A stretch of 64,000 nt of DNA from Clostridiales bacterium (lineage in GTDB: Bacteria; Bacillota; Clostridia; Oscillospirales; Acutalibacteraceae). Location: assembly GCA_024690965.1 (NCBI GenBank), contig JAILOG010000013.1, positions 1 through 64,000 on the forward strand. Reading direction: 5' to 3'. Of this stretch, positions 53,465 through 62,965 are shown one piece after another. The stretch's first letter is position 1. Every line of letters begins with the position of its first letter. The notes under the pieces are model-generated. The model made no database searches and was not told the DNA's origin. It saw only the letters and a list, made by a program, of their open reading frames with translations. Position numbers and translations under genes: made by a program.

Positions 53465-53499
53465 TCGGCTCTCACACCCATTTTGGTATGAGAGCCGAT
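53465..53499. terminator. Bidirectional terminator between dacF and preA
   Basis: TCGGCTCTCA (53465-53474) pairs perfectly with TGAGAGCCGA (53489-53498), followed by TATTATTT on the plus strand and TTTTTACTG on the minus strand. Confidence 0.85.
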
Positions 53500-53529
53500 A
53501 TTATTTGCTCAAAGTATTGTTTTTGGTAA

Positions 53530-54777
53530 TTAAACGAGCTTATCCTCCGGCCTGCCGCTTCTGCCGGGCTTAAGTACTACTTCGCCCTTGCTTATAGCCT
53601 TAACAGGACAAACAAGTGCGCACAAGTGGCAGCCAACGCATCTTTCTTTGTCACAGTATGGCTTACGCTCGTCATAATCCCACTGCATAGCCTGGTGAGC
53701 GCCGTCAAAGCAAGAGATATAGCATCTGCCGCAGCCAATGCACTTGTCTCTGTCAATCTCAGGATAAACCTTGTAGTCACGGTCGAGCTTCTCGGGCGGA
53801 ATAAGGTTGCCGTTTGCGAGACCTACAAGATCGCTTAATTTTTCAACGCCCTGTTCTTCCATGTAGTGCATTAAGCCGTTCTTTAAGTCTTCTACAATTC
53901 TGTAACCGTATTGCATGATGCCTGTTGTTACCTGAAGTGTAGATGCGCCCACAAGGATAAACTCTGCGGCGTCACGCCATGTTTCTATTCCGCCGATGCC
54001 CGATATAGCCAGATCGTGCAGGCCGTCGGCTGAGCGCAACTGCTGAATAAATCTTAAAGCAACGGGCTTAACCGCTTTGCCTGAATAACCTGAAATTGAG
54101 GATTTGCCGTTTACGATCGGTAAACCTACTTTTCTGTCTAAGTCAATGTTACAAATTGATTTTATTGTGTTGATAGCCGAAATACCGTCTGCGCCGCCCT
54201 CTAAGCACGCTTTAGCTATAGGTACCATATCGGTTATGTTAGGTGTCATTTTTGCTATAACGGGAATGCTTGTGCCTTTCTTTACGGCAATACAGTCGCG
54301 TTTGCAAAGCTCTGCGTTAGAGCCTACATCAGAACCCATTGTATGAGACGTCATCTGTGGGCAGGAAAGGTTCATTTCTATCATATCCGCGCCTGCTTCG
54401 GTTACAAGACGTGCAAGCTCTTCCCAGTCTTCATCGTTTTCGCCCATTATGGAAGCGATAAGAACCTTGTTCGGAAATTCGGTTTTAAGGCGTTTTATGT
54501 CGATAAGGTTTTGCTCTAATGTCCACTCTGAGAGCTGTTCCATATTCTTAAATCCTACAAACGGAGTACCTTCTTTTGTAAGAGCGTCAAAACGGGGGGA
54601 TACCTCGTCGATCTTAAAGTGTGTTGGGGGAATCGTTTTGAATACTATGCCGCCCCAGCCTGTTTCAAAGGCTTTTTTGCACATTTCATAATTGTTGCCT
54701 ACCGGTGAGGATGATAAGCAAAACGGGTTCTCAAAATGAACACCCAAAAAATCAATTGATAAATCTTTTTTGATCAT
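53530..54777 (-). CDS. preA: NAD-dependent dihydropyrimidine dehydrogenase, PreA subunit
   Basis: 415 residues. The N-terminal flavin barrel is of the dihydroorotate/dihydropyrimidine dehydrogenase type ([37 protein letters not shown]), and the C-terminus has two [4Fe-4S] motifs, [11 protein letters not shown] and [12 protein letters not shown]. With PreT it interconverts uracil or thymine and the 5,6-dihydro forms. Its ATG overlaps the preT stop by one base (TAATG), so translation is coupled. Confidence 0.94.
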   Translation of the reverse strand: MIKKDLSIDFLGVHFENPFCLSSSPVGNNYEMCKKAFETGWGGIVFKTIPPTHFKIDEVSPRFDALTKEGTPFVGFKNMEQLSEWTLEQNLIDIKRLKTEFPNKVLIASIMGENDEDWEELARLVTEAGADMIEMNLSCPQMTSHTMGSDVGSNAELCKRDCIAVKKGTSIPVIAKMTPNITDMVPIAKACLEGGADGISAINTIKSICNIDLDRKVGLPIVNGKSSISGYSGKAVKPVALRFIQQLRSADGLHDLAISGIGGIETWRDAAEFILVGASTLQVTTGIMQYGYRIVEDLKNGLMHYMEEQGVEKLSDLVGLANGNLIPPEKLDRDYKVYPEIDRDKCIGCGRCYISCFDGAHQAMQWDYDERKPYCDKERCVGCHLCALVCPVKAISKGEVVLKPGRSGRPEDKLV

Positions 54778-56006
54778 TACTTTTTACCTCCTAAGCAATT
54801 ATGAATTTCAAGTGCGGCTTCTTTTCCTTTTCTTACTGCCCATACAACGGTTTTGTCTCCGCGGGCAATGTCGCCTGCAACAAATACTTTGTTGTCGCCG
54901 GTGTTGTAGCCGTCAAACTCAACTTCGTTTTTCACCATTTTTATTCCAAGCGTATCGTCGGCTGTTCTTTGACCTACCGCAAGGATTATCTTATCTACCG
55001 TAAGCTTGAGCTCACCTGGTATGCGGCGGTGCTTAAATGTAACGGTCTTGCCTTCAACTTTTTCGGGCACATATCCGTCTATAATGGAAACACCGAGTGC
55101 CTGCGCGCCTTCAAGCTCTTTTTTGGAAGCGAGGAATTCACAGAATTCTTCATATACAACATCGGTAACGTTTTTAACACCCAAAAGCTTAAGTGTTGTA
55201 ACAACGTCCATTGCAACGTCGCCGCCGCCGATAACAAGTATATTATCGGGCAGGTCTATGTTGCCTTTGTTTTCTTTTGCTCTCGCGAGGAAAGAAACAG
55301 CTGTTTCTACGGCGTCGTTATTCTCAAACATGGGAAGCATTTTTGCTTCGCTTGCGCCTATGGCAACAAGAACAGCGTTATATTTTGATTTAAGCTCGTC
55401 CATAGAAACGTCCTTGCCGACGGTAGTGTTAAGCTTTATGTTTGCGCCGAGTTTTTCTATTCTTTTGATTTCATAGTCAACTATGTAGTCGGGGAGACGG
55501 TATTCGGGGATTCCGTATCTTAAATATCCGCCTGCTTTTGCGCTTTTTTCATAGATATCAACATCATAACCCATAGAAAGCAAGCTTGCCGCAGCCTGAA
55601 GTCCCGCGGGACCGCTTCCTACAACAGCGACTTTCATACCGTTGCGCTCGCCTTTCTCCAGAATATCCATATTAGTCTGTTGTTCAAAATCTGTAACAAA
55701 TCTTTGAATACCGCCGATGTTTATGGGCTTATCTATACCGCAACGTGAGCATCCCTGCTGACAGTATCTCTCGGTAGGACAAACTCTCGCGCATACGGAG
55801 CCCAAGGCATTGTTTTCTCTTACCGTTTCCGCGGCGCCCTTAAAGTTCAAAAATCTTACGCTTCTTATAAACTTTGCAGGGTCGGTTCCCGCGGGGCAAG
55901 CCTTTGAGCAAGGCGCGTCTAAGCAGAGCAAGCAGCGCTGAGCTTCTTCCATAACGGTTAGCGCGTTATAAGCCTGCTCAATTTCATTGTTATAATTCTT
56001 GATCAT
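54777..56006 (-). CDS. preT: NAD-dependent dihydropyrimidine dehydrogenase, PreT subunit
   Basis: 409 residues. The subunit resembles the small subunit of glutamate synthase: N-terminal cysteines for iron-sulfur clusters ([35 protein letters not shown]), then FAD- and NAD-binding Rossmann motifs ([31 protein letters not shown]). It passes electrons from NADH to PreA. AAAGGAG precedes the ATG at 56006. The upstream promoter and coupling to preA define a two-gene operon for pyrimidine base catabolism. Confidence 0.94.
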   Translation of the reverse strand: MIKNYNNEIEQAYNALTVMEEAQRCLLCLDAPCSKACPAGTDPAKFIRSVRFLNFKGAAETVRENNALGSVCARVCPTERYCQQGCSRCGIDKPINIGGIQRFVTDFEQQTNMDILEKGERNGMKVAVVGSGPAGLQAAASLLSMGYDVDIYEKSAKAGGYLRYGIPEYRLPDYIVDYEIKRIEKLGANIKLNTTVGKDVSMDELKSKYNAVLVAIGASEAKMLPMFENNDAVETAVSFLARAKENKGNIDLPDNILVIGGGDVAMDVVTTLKLLGVKNVTDVVYEEFCEFLASKKELEGAQALGVSIIDGYVPEKVEGKTVTFKHRRIPGELKLTVDKIILAVGQRTADDTLGIKMVKNEVEFDGYNTGDNKVFVAGDIARGDKTVVWAVRKGKEAALEIHNCLGGKK

Positions 56007-56048
56007 TTTGTTTCTCCTTTCAGTTAATAAAATTGAAACATCTACAAT

Positions 56049-56077
56049 ATTCTAAACGATTTTTAAAATTATTTCAA
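56049..56077 (-). promoter_or_regulatory. Promoter of preT-preA
   Basis: On the minus strand TTGAAA, 17 bases, TAGAAT. It lies 43 bases before the preT start. Confidence 0.65.
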
Positions 56078-56144
56078 GTGCTTTTGATAAATTTTTCTAA
56101 AAATGCCGTGCAATGTTAAGAAAATAATTGTAATTTTTCATAAT

Positions 56145-56190
56145 ACAAAATTAAAACGCGTGCCGTCTGTTCATCGACTGCACGCGCGTT
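56145..56190 (-). terminator. Terminator of tspO
   Basis: On the minus strand GCGTGCAGTC pairs with GACGGCACGC around an 8-base loop, followed by GTTTTAATTTT. Confidence 0.75.
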
Positions 56191-56192
56191 GG

Positions 56193-56666
56193 TCAATTCA
56201 GCAAGTATATTGAAAAGTTTAAATATCCTGCAAATGTAACCCACAAAAGATACGGTATTTGAAGATAAGCCGCCGGCTTGTTTACTTTTCTGTATAAAAG
56301 TATGGTGGCGAGGATCGTCCCCCACAGAATTATAAGCCAAATAAACGAAAACAAAAACGCGCGCAAATTAAAGAATATTATACTCCAAAAGAAATTCAGT
56401 ATAAGGCTGAGACCGTAAACCAACAGACCGTTGTCGGCATCTATTCGATTTTTGCTTCTGTTTGTAAATACTATTGCAGCGCTTATGCCCATAAGTATGT
56501 AAAGTACAGTCCACACAATTGGAAAAACAATTGCAGGAGGGGCGAGCGGCGGCGTGGTTATATCGGAATACAAATTCATATTCCCCATTGTGAGCAGTGC
56601 CGAAAGCGCTCCCACACCAAGCGCAAAGGCACAGGATATAACATACGGTTTTATTTTGTTCCACAT
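56193..56666 (-). CDS. tspO: TspO/MBR family membrane protein
   Basis: 157 residues with five membrane helices, the TspO/peripheral benzodiazepine receptor fold. Conserved aromatic positions include PPLAPPAIVFPIVWTVLY in helices 1-2, LNFFWSIIFF in helix 3 and LLWVTFAGYLNFSIYLLN in helix 5. Bacterial TspO binds or degrades porphyrins and responds to stress or oxygen. In this genome its partner is unknown. GAGGTG precedes the ATG. It is a single gene. Confidence 0.93.
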   Translation of the reverse strand: MWNKIKPYVISCAFALGVGALSALLTMGNMNLYSDITTPPLAPPAIVFPIVWTVLYILMGISAAIVFTNRSKNRIDADNGLLVYGLSLILNFFWSIIFFNLRAFLFSFIWLIILWGTILATILLYRKVNKPAAYLQIPYLLWVTFAGYLNFSIYLLN

Positions 56667-56966
56667 AAATATTCACCTCTGTATAAATATATGACGAATA
56701 AAATTAAAAATACTAAAATTGCGTATTTTTATAACAGCGGATTTTCTGACGCTTTAAATTCATAAAGTGACAGCAATATGTAAAAAAACATATAATTTTA
56801 AAAAATATAGTAATAACCGACAAACTCAGAGGCAAAATTACCCTTTTCGGTGGGGATTTGTACATATATAAATATTTTTAACAAAAATAATAAATAATGC
56901 TGGACTTTTTTATAAAACAGTTATATAATAGTAGTACAATGATGACTTTGCGAAGGAGATAGTGTT
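56667..56966. other. AT-rich divergent intergenic region
   Basis: 300 AT-rich bases between tspO and the nuclease gene. The only feature I can support is the nuclease promoter at 56901-56929. Confidence 0.5.
56901..56929 (+). promoter_or_regulatory. Promoter of the secreted nuclease gene
   Basis: TGGACT, 17 bases, TATAAT. It lies 38 bases before the start codon. Confidence 0.6.
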
Positions 56967-58829
56967 ATGAAACTGTCCGGGAAAGTGTTATCAGTAGTTT
57001 TGGTAATGACAATAATTGTGTCAATTACGGTAATATCCGTTACGGATTCTTATGCCCAAGGGGGAACTGGTTCCACCGGGGTCACAATAAATTACACGGG
57101 TAATTATTATGACGTTTTGGGCGGCCTTGAGGATCTGGCAACAAGAGAGGACACATCCACTGTGATAGGCGACTTGCGCGCTCTTATTAATTACACTTCC
57201 TCCCAGACTGTTGTATCTAACGGTAACACCGTAAAGGGTACAGATGCAAAGCATCCCAGCTATACAGGTACAGGAAGTAACTCTCTTGCCGCGCTGTATA
57301 AAAAATCGGAGCGTAAAGCCAACGATACACGCGACGGTATGAGAATGTTCTATACGAACGACTATATAACAAATTCATCCTGGAACAGAGAACACGTTTG
57401 GCCGCAGTCTAAGTCAGGCGGTCTTTACGGTAAAACAGGCGGCGGAAACGACCTGCATCATATAAGACCCACTTACGACAAAGATAACTCAAAGCACGGC
57501 AGTTATCCTTACGGTTATGTGACCGACGGCACACCGTATTATTGCAACGGAAACGATTCAAGCTATATAATAGCATATACAGCGCCCGATCACACAATGG
57601 AGGTTGTAGACAGCTATAAGGGCGACATCGCCAGAATATTTGCTTATATGGTAACTCATTATGAGACGCTTTATGACAGAATAGATACCGTGCTTACAGG
57701 TGGATACAAGACGCTTGTAAAGTGGAACGCAATTGACCCTGTTGATGAATATGAGCTTAACAGAAACGAAGTGGCATACAGCTATCAGGGCAACAGAAAT
57801 CCGTTTATCGATTGCCCCGATCTTATAAATGTAATTTGGTCAGATACTCATTATAATCACATAGACTCAGATAGCGAAACCGAAAGTGACGTAATAAACA
57901 GCGATGACGATGATACTACGGATGTTATCCTAAATTATCTTACGCTTAAGCAGGCAAATGAGCTTTGCGTAGGTGATTCGGCTGTTTTAAGAGGACAGGT
58001 AACTTATATTTACGGCGGAAGCACCGTAATTCTTGAGGAAACCGATAAATACGGAAATATAAATACATTTCAAATTTACGACCAGGCGGGCGTTATAAAC
58101 GGAAAGTATCCTATTGACGCCATTGTTGAGGTAGCCGGCGTTATCGGCGAATATAACGGAGTGCTCCAAATCAAATTACCGTCAAGAGTTACAACAATTT
58201 CTGCGCACAATGCCCCGATACCTGCCGTTGAATGTACAATAGACGAGCTTGATGACAATATGACAAAGCTTGTCGTTCTTAAAAATGTCACTTTGAGCGA
58301 ATACAACTATTCCTCTATTACGCTCACCGATGAATACGGCAACGAAGTTGATTGCTTCAAACCTGCCGAGTATCCTTACGGAATAGAAGCGGGTGACGTA
58401 GTTGATGTTTGTTGCGTTGCGTATGAGTACAAGGGCGATATTCAGATAAGAATAGCAAATTCCGAAGATTATTGTGAGGAGTACATCTGCGATACAACCG
58501 ACAACGACATTTGGGACGTTACCGATTCAGAGTATGATTCCGACAATAATTATGCGGAAGATTCGGAAGATCAATATGACAGCGACAATAAAGGCTATGT
58601 TAATGACTCAGACCCTGAGGATAAACATTTACACGCTGCGCTTTTGGGTGACACCGACTGCAACGGCTTGCTTGATATGGTTGACGTTGTAACTACTCAA
58701 AAATACATTGCGAAGCTTATTGATAATTTAAAAGAGCTTGGCTTGATAAACGCCGATATAAACGGCGACGGACGCGTAACGCTTGAAGACGTTGTAGAGA
58801 TGCAAAGACTTATCGCAAAGCTTGATTGA
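56967..58829 (+). CDS. Secreted endonuclease I-type nuclease with tandem OB domains and dockerin
   Basis: 620 residues; GAAGGAG precedes the ATG. After a signal peptide (about 1-32), residues about 50-290 form an endonuclease I-family domain like EndA/NucM and Bacillus Bsn: WNREHVWPQS with His143, and GGGNDLHHIRPT with His164 and His165. Such enzymes cut DNA and/or RNA with divalent metal. Two OB-fold-like domains follow (about 315-510), homologous to those of the protease at 16444. An acidic Asp/Ser/Glu linker (about 515-560) leads to a C-terminal type I dockerin (DTDCNGLLDMVD, DINGDGRVTLED). It probably digests extracellular nucleic acid from a cohesin-bound position, for nutrient or biofilm-matrix breakdown. 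It is a single gene with its own terminator. Confidence 0.92.
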   Translation: MKLSGKVLSVVLVMTIIVSITVISVTDSYAQGGTGSTGVTINYTGNYYDVLGGLEDLATREDTSTVIGDLRALINYTSSQTVVSNGNTVKGTDAKHPSYTGTGSNSLAALYKKSERKANDTRDGMRMFYTNDYITNSSWNREHVWPQSKSGGLYGKTGGGNDLHHIRPTYDKDNSKHGSYPYGYVTDGTPYYCNGNDSSYIIAYTAPDHTMEVVDSYKGDIARIFAYMVTHYETLYDRIDTVLTGGYKTLVKWNAIDPVDEYELNRNEVAYSYQGNRNPFIDCPDLINVIWSDTHYNHIDSDSETESDVINSDDDDTTDVILNYLTLKQANELCVGDSAVLRGQVTYIYGGSTVILEETDKYGNINTFQIYDQAGVINGKYPIDAIVEVAGVIGEYNGVLQIKLPSRVTTISAHNAPIPAVECTIDELDDNMTKLVVLKNVTLSEYNYSSITLTDEYGNEVDCFKPAEYPYGIEAGDVVDVCCVAYEYKGDIQIRIANSEDYCEEYICDTTDNDIWDVTDSEYDSDNNYAEDSEDQYDSDNKGYVNDSDPEDKHLHAALLGDTDCNGLLDMVDVVTTQKYIAKLIDNLKELGLINADINGDGRVTLEDVVEMQRLIAKLD

Positions 58830-58853
58830 TAATTATAGAAAAAGGTATTTTAT

Positions 58854-58886
58854 CCGACTCGCGGTTTTTCTGCGGGTCGGTTTTTT
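58854..58886 (+). terminator. Terminator of the secreted nuclease gene
   Basis: CCGACTCGC pairs with GCGGGTCGG, with one T-G pair, followed by six T. Confidence 0.85.
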
Positions 58887-58913
58887 GCGCAAATTTGCAG
58901 TAAAATGGTTTTA

Positions 58914-58964
58914 CCTTTGATGAGAAGCTGTCGCGTAAGCGACTGATGAGGCGGAAAACTGAGG
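58914..58964 (+). repeat. Dispersed double-hairpin repeat, family 2, copy 3
   Basis: A degenerate first stem (CTTTGATGAGAAG) is followed by an intact second hairpin GTCGC-GTAA-GCGAC, then TGATGAGGCGG and AAAACTGAGG. Order and flanks match 5949-6005. Confidence 0.65.
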
Positions 58965-59031
58965 ATTAAGTTAATCATCCTCCCCAGGATAAGGCTATTG
59001 CAACACGGTTTCGCAAAAGTGAAATTAAAAA

Positions 59032-59072
59032 CCGGAGAATCGGTCGACCTTAAGCTACGACCGATTCTCCGG
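59032..59072. terminator. Bidirectional terminator before the lipoprotein gene
   Basis: CCGGAGAATCGGTCG (59032-59046) pairs perfectly with CGACCGATTCTCCGG (59058-59072). It is followed by CTATTTTTATT on the plus strand and TTTTTAATTTC on the minus strand, so it ends the minus-strand unit. Confidence 0.9.
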
Positions 59073-59091
59073 CTATTTTTATTGTATTAAA

Positions 59092-59640
59092 TCAATTCAT
59101 AAATCTATTTAATTCTATTATTATCTCGTTTGCCTGATTCTGAGTGATCTCATCTTCGTTACCGTTGTAATATCCCGAAACCACGGGGCAGTTATTCTCC
59201 TTTGAGTATTCGTATTTGGTAGTCAAAGCAACCTTGTCGGAGCTGTCGTAATATGTTTCTTCGCTTACATAAGGCTCACCCGAGGGGTCTTTTTTATATT
59301 TGTATTTATTGGTTACCATTACATTTCCTTTGCTGTCTTTAAGCACAATAGACTTTAAGGTACCGTTATCGTTGTAAGTATTTTCCGATACCGCGCGCAG
59401 TTCATTTGTTTGTTTGGAATATATAGACACCTTCGTTATCTGATTGTCGCTGTTATATTCATACTCTTGCGTAAAGCCGCCGTCTATAACGCCGTTTGAT
59501 GAATCGGTACCGGTAGAAATATCCGTGCTTTCCTGCTTTGAAGAAATTGATTGTGATTCATTATTTTTAATTTCGGCTTGACAGGAACACATGATGAGCA
59601 TTATAACGATACCTATTGCCGCCGCAATGATTCTTTTCAT
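59092..59640 (-). CDS. Lipoprotein of unknown function
   Basis: 182 residues from the ATG at 59640, 8 bases after GGGAGGA. The N-terminal signal (KRIIAAAIGIVIMLIMCSC) ends in a lipobox-like MCSC, so the mature protein is probably lipid-anchored. A Ser/Glu/Asn-rich spacer follows. The rest contains short beta-strand repeats of the form EYEYNSDNQITKVSIY, TYNDNGTLKSIVL and KYEYSKENN, reminiscent of YD/MORN-like repeat surface proteins. No family is recognised. It lies 20 bases after the beta-CASP nuclease gene and is probably co-transcribed with it. Confidence 0.75.
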   Translation of the reverse strand: MKRIIAAAIGIVIMLIMCSCQAEIKNNESQSISSKQESTDISTGTDSSNGVIDGGFTQEYEYNSDNQITKVSIYSKQTNELRAVSENTYNDNGTLKSIVLKDSKGNVMVTNKYKYKKDPSGEPYVSEETYYDSSDKVALTTKYEYSKENNCPVVSGYYNGNEDEITQNQANEIIIELNRFMN

Positions 59641-59660
59641 TAAAACTGTCCTCCCGAATT

Positions 59661-61268
59661 TCATCTGGACCATTTGTCGCTTAGCGTATCTATTTGGTCA
59701 GCGAATTTCGCTATGTCTTTATTTGCCATACCTTCACATCGCCTTGCGACGCTCAAAAGTCTGTTGCACGCCGCCAAAAGTCTGTTAAACACAGCTGCGC
59801 TGCGGGATTGCCCCGAAGTAATAGCCGCCTTTTTTGCGCGTATACCCAAGGTCTCTTTTATTACCTTGCCGCTGATAAGGTCAACGCAGGTTCCGCTGTA
59901 CGGAGCGTATGCGTTATAGCCGTATTCGTCGTGCAGGCAGGCGGTGAATTCTTTGCAAACGTTATCTTCACCGTGATTTACGAATACCGTGTGCGGTTTC
60001 TCGTCAAACGCCTGAATAAATTTTATCAAGCCTTCTTTATCTGCATGACCGCTTATGCCTTCCAAAAATTCTATTTCGGCATTTACCGCTATCTGCTCAC
60101 CGAAAAGCTTTACGTGATCGGCGCCTTCAAGCAGTGTGCGTCCGAGCGTTCCCTGAGCCTGATATCCCACAAACAGTATAAGGCACTCTTCACGCCAAAG
60201 GTTATGCTTTAAGTGATGTCTTATTCTGCCCGCCTCGCACATTCCGCTGGCGGAGATTATTACTTTGGGCTCGCTGTTTGAGTTTATAAGCTTTGATTCT
60301 TCACTTGTTACCGCAACCTGAAGTCCGGGGAATGTAAGCGGATTTATTCCCTTATCTATAAGTGCCTTTGTCTCGTCGTCGAAATACTCGGTGCTGCAAT
60401 TTAAGAAAATATTTGTAGCCTCTATTGCAAGGGGACTGTCGATATACACCTGAAAATCCGGGTGGTCTTTTATCAAATTATCGTGTTTTATCTGCCTTAT
60501 GAAATATAAAAGCTCCTGTGTTCTCCCTACCGCAAAAGAAGGGATAATAACATTTCCCCCACGGTCGAGAGTGCGTTGGATATGTCTTGTGAGCGAAGCG
60601 ATATAATCGAGCCTTTCGGGGTGATAACGGTCCCCGTAGGTGGATTCAACAACCACATAATCGGCACTGTGCGTATATTTAGGGTCTTGCAGTATCGGCT
60701 GATGAATATTGCCTACATCTCCGCTGAATACTATCTTTTTTGTAACACCGTCTTCCGTGAGCCACACTTCTATGCTCGCGGAGCCGAGCAAATGTCCTAT
60801 ATCCGTAAAGGCTATCTTAAGCCCGTCAAATATTTCTATTTGTGTTCCGTATTCGCAGGCAACAAATTTTGAAATTGCCCCCTGAGCGTCGTTTGTGTCG
60901 TATATAGGCTGATATTCACCCGCGCCTGAGCGTTTGCCTTTACGGCTGCGCCACTGAGCTTCAAACATTTGTATGTGCGCGCTGTCCAGAAGCATTATCT
61001 TTGCAAGCATACAGGTGGCTGTGGTGGCATAAATGTGTCCTCTAAAGCCGTTTTTGTATAACAGCGGCAAATTGCCCGAATGGTCAATATGAGCGTGTGT
61101 AAGCAAAACGCAGTCTATTTCAGATGGATTAACCGGTATCTCCTGGTTTTCAAAAATATCAGCGCCTTGCTCCATACCGCAGTCAACAAGTATCTTTTTA
61201 CCGTTCACCTCAATATAGGTACAGCTTCCCGTTACCTCGTGAGTAGCTCCCAAAAAAGTGATCTTCAA
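59661..61268 (-). CDS. Beta-CASP metallo-beta-lactamase-fold RNase
   Basis: 535 residues of the CPSF/YSH1-like bacterial family. The metal site has His58-x-His60-x-Asp62-His63 (LLTHAHIDHSG), and further motifs follow: FSGDVGN, VESTYGDRYH, GRTQELLYF, the beta-CASP ISASGMCEAGRIRHHL, FVGYQAQGTLGR, ISGHAD and FVNHGE. These proteins cut RNA endo- or exonucleolytically; this family is distinct from RNase J. It starts 38 bases after the MATE gene and is followed by the lipoprotein gene, so the three may be an operon. The RNA target is unknown. Confidence 0.92.
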   Translation of the reverse strand: MKITFLGATHEVTGSCTYIEVNGKKILVDCGMEQGADIFENQEIPVNPSEIDCVLLTHAHIDHSGNLPLLYKNGFRGHIYATTATCMLAKIMLLDSAHIQMFEAQWRSRKGKRSGAGEYQPIYDTNDAQGAISKFVACEYGTQIEIFDGLKIAFTDIGHLLGSASIEVWLTEDGVTKKIVFSGDVGNIHQPILQDPKYTHSADYVVVESTYGDRYHPERLDYIASLTRHIQRTLDRGGNVIIPSFAVGRTQELLYFIRQIKHDNLIKDHPDFQVYIDSPLAIEATNIFLNCSTEYFDDETKALIDKGINPLTFPGLQVAVTSEESKLINSNSEPKVIISASGMCEAGRIRHHLKHNLWREECLILFVGYQAQGTLGRTLLEGADHVKLFGEQIAVNAEIEFLEGISGHADKEGLIKFIQAFDEKPHTVFVNHGEDNVCKEFTACLHDEYGYNAYAPYSGTCVDLISGKVIKETLGIRAKKAAITSGQSRSAAVFNRLLAACNRLLSVARRCEGMANKDIAKFADQIDTLSDKWSR

Positions 61269-61306
61269 AAATACGCACCTCTTTTATAAATTTTTAATAT
61301 ATTGAA

Positions 61307-62755
61307 TCAAAATACCTTATACAGCTGTTTTTCCGTTCTTCTTTTGAATCTTGTGAACAAAAGCACTATAAACAACGCTCCGCGGGCGCAGATTTCAATG
61401 CACATCGCAAGCCACGCTCCGCTCAATCCTGCGTCTCCTACAAGCATGACCGCCAAAGGAATACGTATAAGCCACATGCTTATAAATGCTATAATTCCCG
61501 TTATGGCGGTATCGCCTGCACCTCTGAAAATGCCCGAGCATACTATCGCTGCGGCAAACATAGGCTCCGCGAATGCCTCTATTCTCAAAGCACCTGTTCC
61601 AAGCTCTATTATTTGAGGGTCAGGTGTAATTAACGCGAGCATTTGCGGCGCAAATATATACATTAATACGCCTGTGACTGTCATAAGCAACATTCCGAAA
61701 GCAAGCGTGAGTCTGCTTAGCCGTTTTGCCATATCATAACGTTTGGCTCCCAAAGACTGTCCGATTATTGTAGTAGCAGCGGTTGCAACGCCGAATCCGG
61801 GCATATAACACAGGCTTTCTGCGGTAATGCTGAAAGAGTTTGCGGCGATTGCCGCGTTGCCCAGCGGAGCAACGATTTTTGTAAACGCTATATGCGCGCC
61901 GCAGGTAAGTATTTCTTCTATTGCAACGGGGACGGATATTTTTAAAGCGTTTTTTATCACGGTGGAATTGAACTTTAAACGCTCACCTTTTCTGAATTTG
62001 AGCGAGTCTGATCTGAACATCAAAAAATACAGCATAATAAGACCTGTAACCGAAAAAGCGAGAGATGTGCCCAGTGCAGCCCCCGCAACTCCCATACCTG
62101 CCCCCGGTACAATAATATTATGCGAAAAAACGGTTATATTTCTTGTAGGGAATATCAAAAAGAAATTAAAAATAACATCAAGCACACACATTGTTATATC
62201 AAGTATGCCCGGTATTTTCATATTTCCGCTGCATTGCAGCATACCTGCGCAGGTATGATTTATCATTGTTAAGGGCATAGCGGTGGTGCAAATTATAAAA
62301 TACGCGGATGCGTTGTCTCTTATAGATTCATCTCCGCCAAGCCACTCGGGCAAATAAAAGCCTATAGATATTCCGAGCAGCGCCACAAAAACGCCGAGCA
62401 AAGTCGTAAACACAATTCCAAGCTTTGCTGTATTTCTTGCGGATTTTTCGTCTTTTGCCCCTATTTTATTTGCTATTTGAACCGTAAAGCCAACAGACGA
62501 CGCTATGCATATTCCGTTTAACAGCCAGGTGCTTGAAGACACAAGCCCAATGGAAGCCGATTGATCAGCGCCGAGCTTACCGACCATAGACGCGTCTATG
62601 TATTGCATAATAATACCCGATATGTGCGCCAGAATCGCGGGGATACTCAGCTTTAATATCATTAAAACAGACTGTGCTCCGGTGATGGGATCGCCGTTTC
62701 TCAGAGGAACAAGCGGGTCTTTTTTTAAAGCTTTAGCTTTTGTTTTATTTTTCAT
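61307..62755 (-). CDS. MATE family efflux transporter
   Basis: 482 residues from the ATG at 62755; the open frame extends to 62788 without support. About twelve membrane helices in two bundles are visible. The N-terminal half has ILAHISGIIMQYIDASMVGKLG and the C-terminal half GFGVATAATTIIGQSLGAKR, typical of MATE multidrug and toxin extrusion proteins of the DinF/NorM type, driven by Na+ or H+. The substrate cannot be predicted. The ribosome site is weak (GGA). It is the first gene of a minus-strand unit with the beta-CASP RNase. Confidence 0.9.
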   Translation of the reverse strand: MKNKTKAKALKKDPLVPLRNGDPITGAQSVLMILKLSIPAILAHISGIIMQYIDASMVGKLGADQSASIGLVSSSTWLLNGICIASSVGFTVQIANKIGAKDEKSARNTAKLGIVFTTLLGVFVALLGISIGFYLPEWLGGDESIRDNASAYFIICTTAMPLTMINHTCAGMLQCSGNMKIPGILDITMCVLDVIFNFFLIFPTRNITVFSHNIIVPGAGMGVAGAALGTSLAFSVTGLIMLYFLMFRSDSLKFRKGERLKFNSTVIKNALKISVPVAIEEILTCGAHIAFTKIVAPLGNAAIAANSFSITAESLCYMPGFGVATAATTIIGQSLGAKRYDMAKRLSRLTLAFGMLLMTVTGVLMYIFAPQMLALITPDPQIIELGTGALRIEAFAEPMFAAAIVCSGIFRGAGDTAITGIIAFISMWLIRIPLAVMLVGDAGLSGAWLAMCIEICARGALFIVLLFTRFKRRTEKQLYKVF

Positions 62756-62895
62756 AACAGTTTTCCGTAAATTTAAGATTATATACAAGGGCTATCAAAA
62801 CCCATATAATTTTACCATATTAGTTTATATAGGGCAAGCACAAAATAAAACTTAAAACTTATAAAAATAATCTTTATATTTATGAACTTTTTTTG

Positions 62896-62924
62896 TTGAA
62901 AAATAAAGATTTTTGTAATATAAT
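62896..62924 (+). promoter_or_regulatory. Promoter of the XRE regulator/fakA unit
   Basis: TTGAAA, 17 bases, TATAAT, 42 bases before the start of the regulator gene. Confidence 0.7.
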
Positions 62925-62965
62925 ATGCAGGCGATGAAATGTAAATCAAAAAGGAGGTTTGAATT

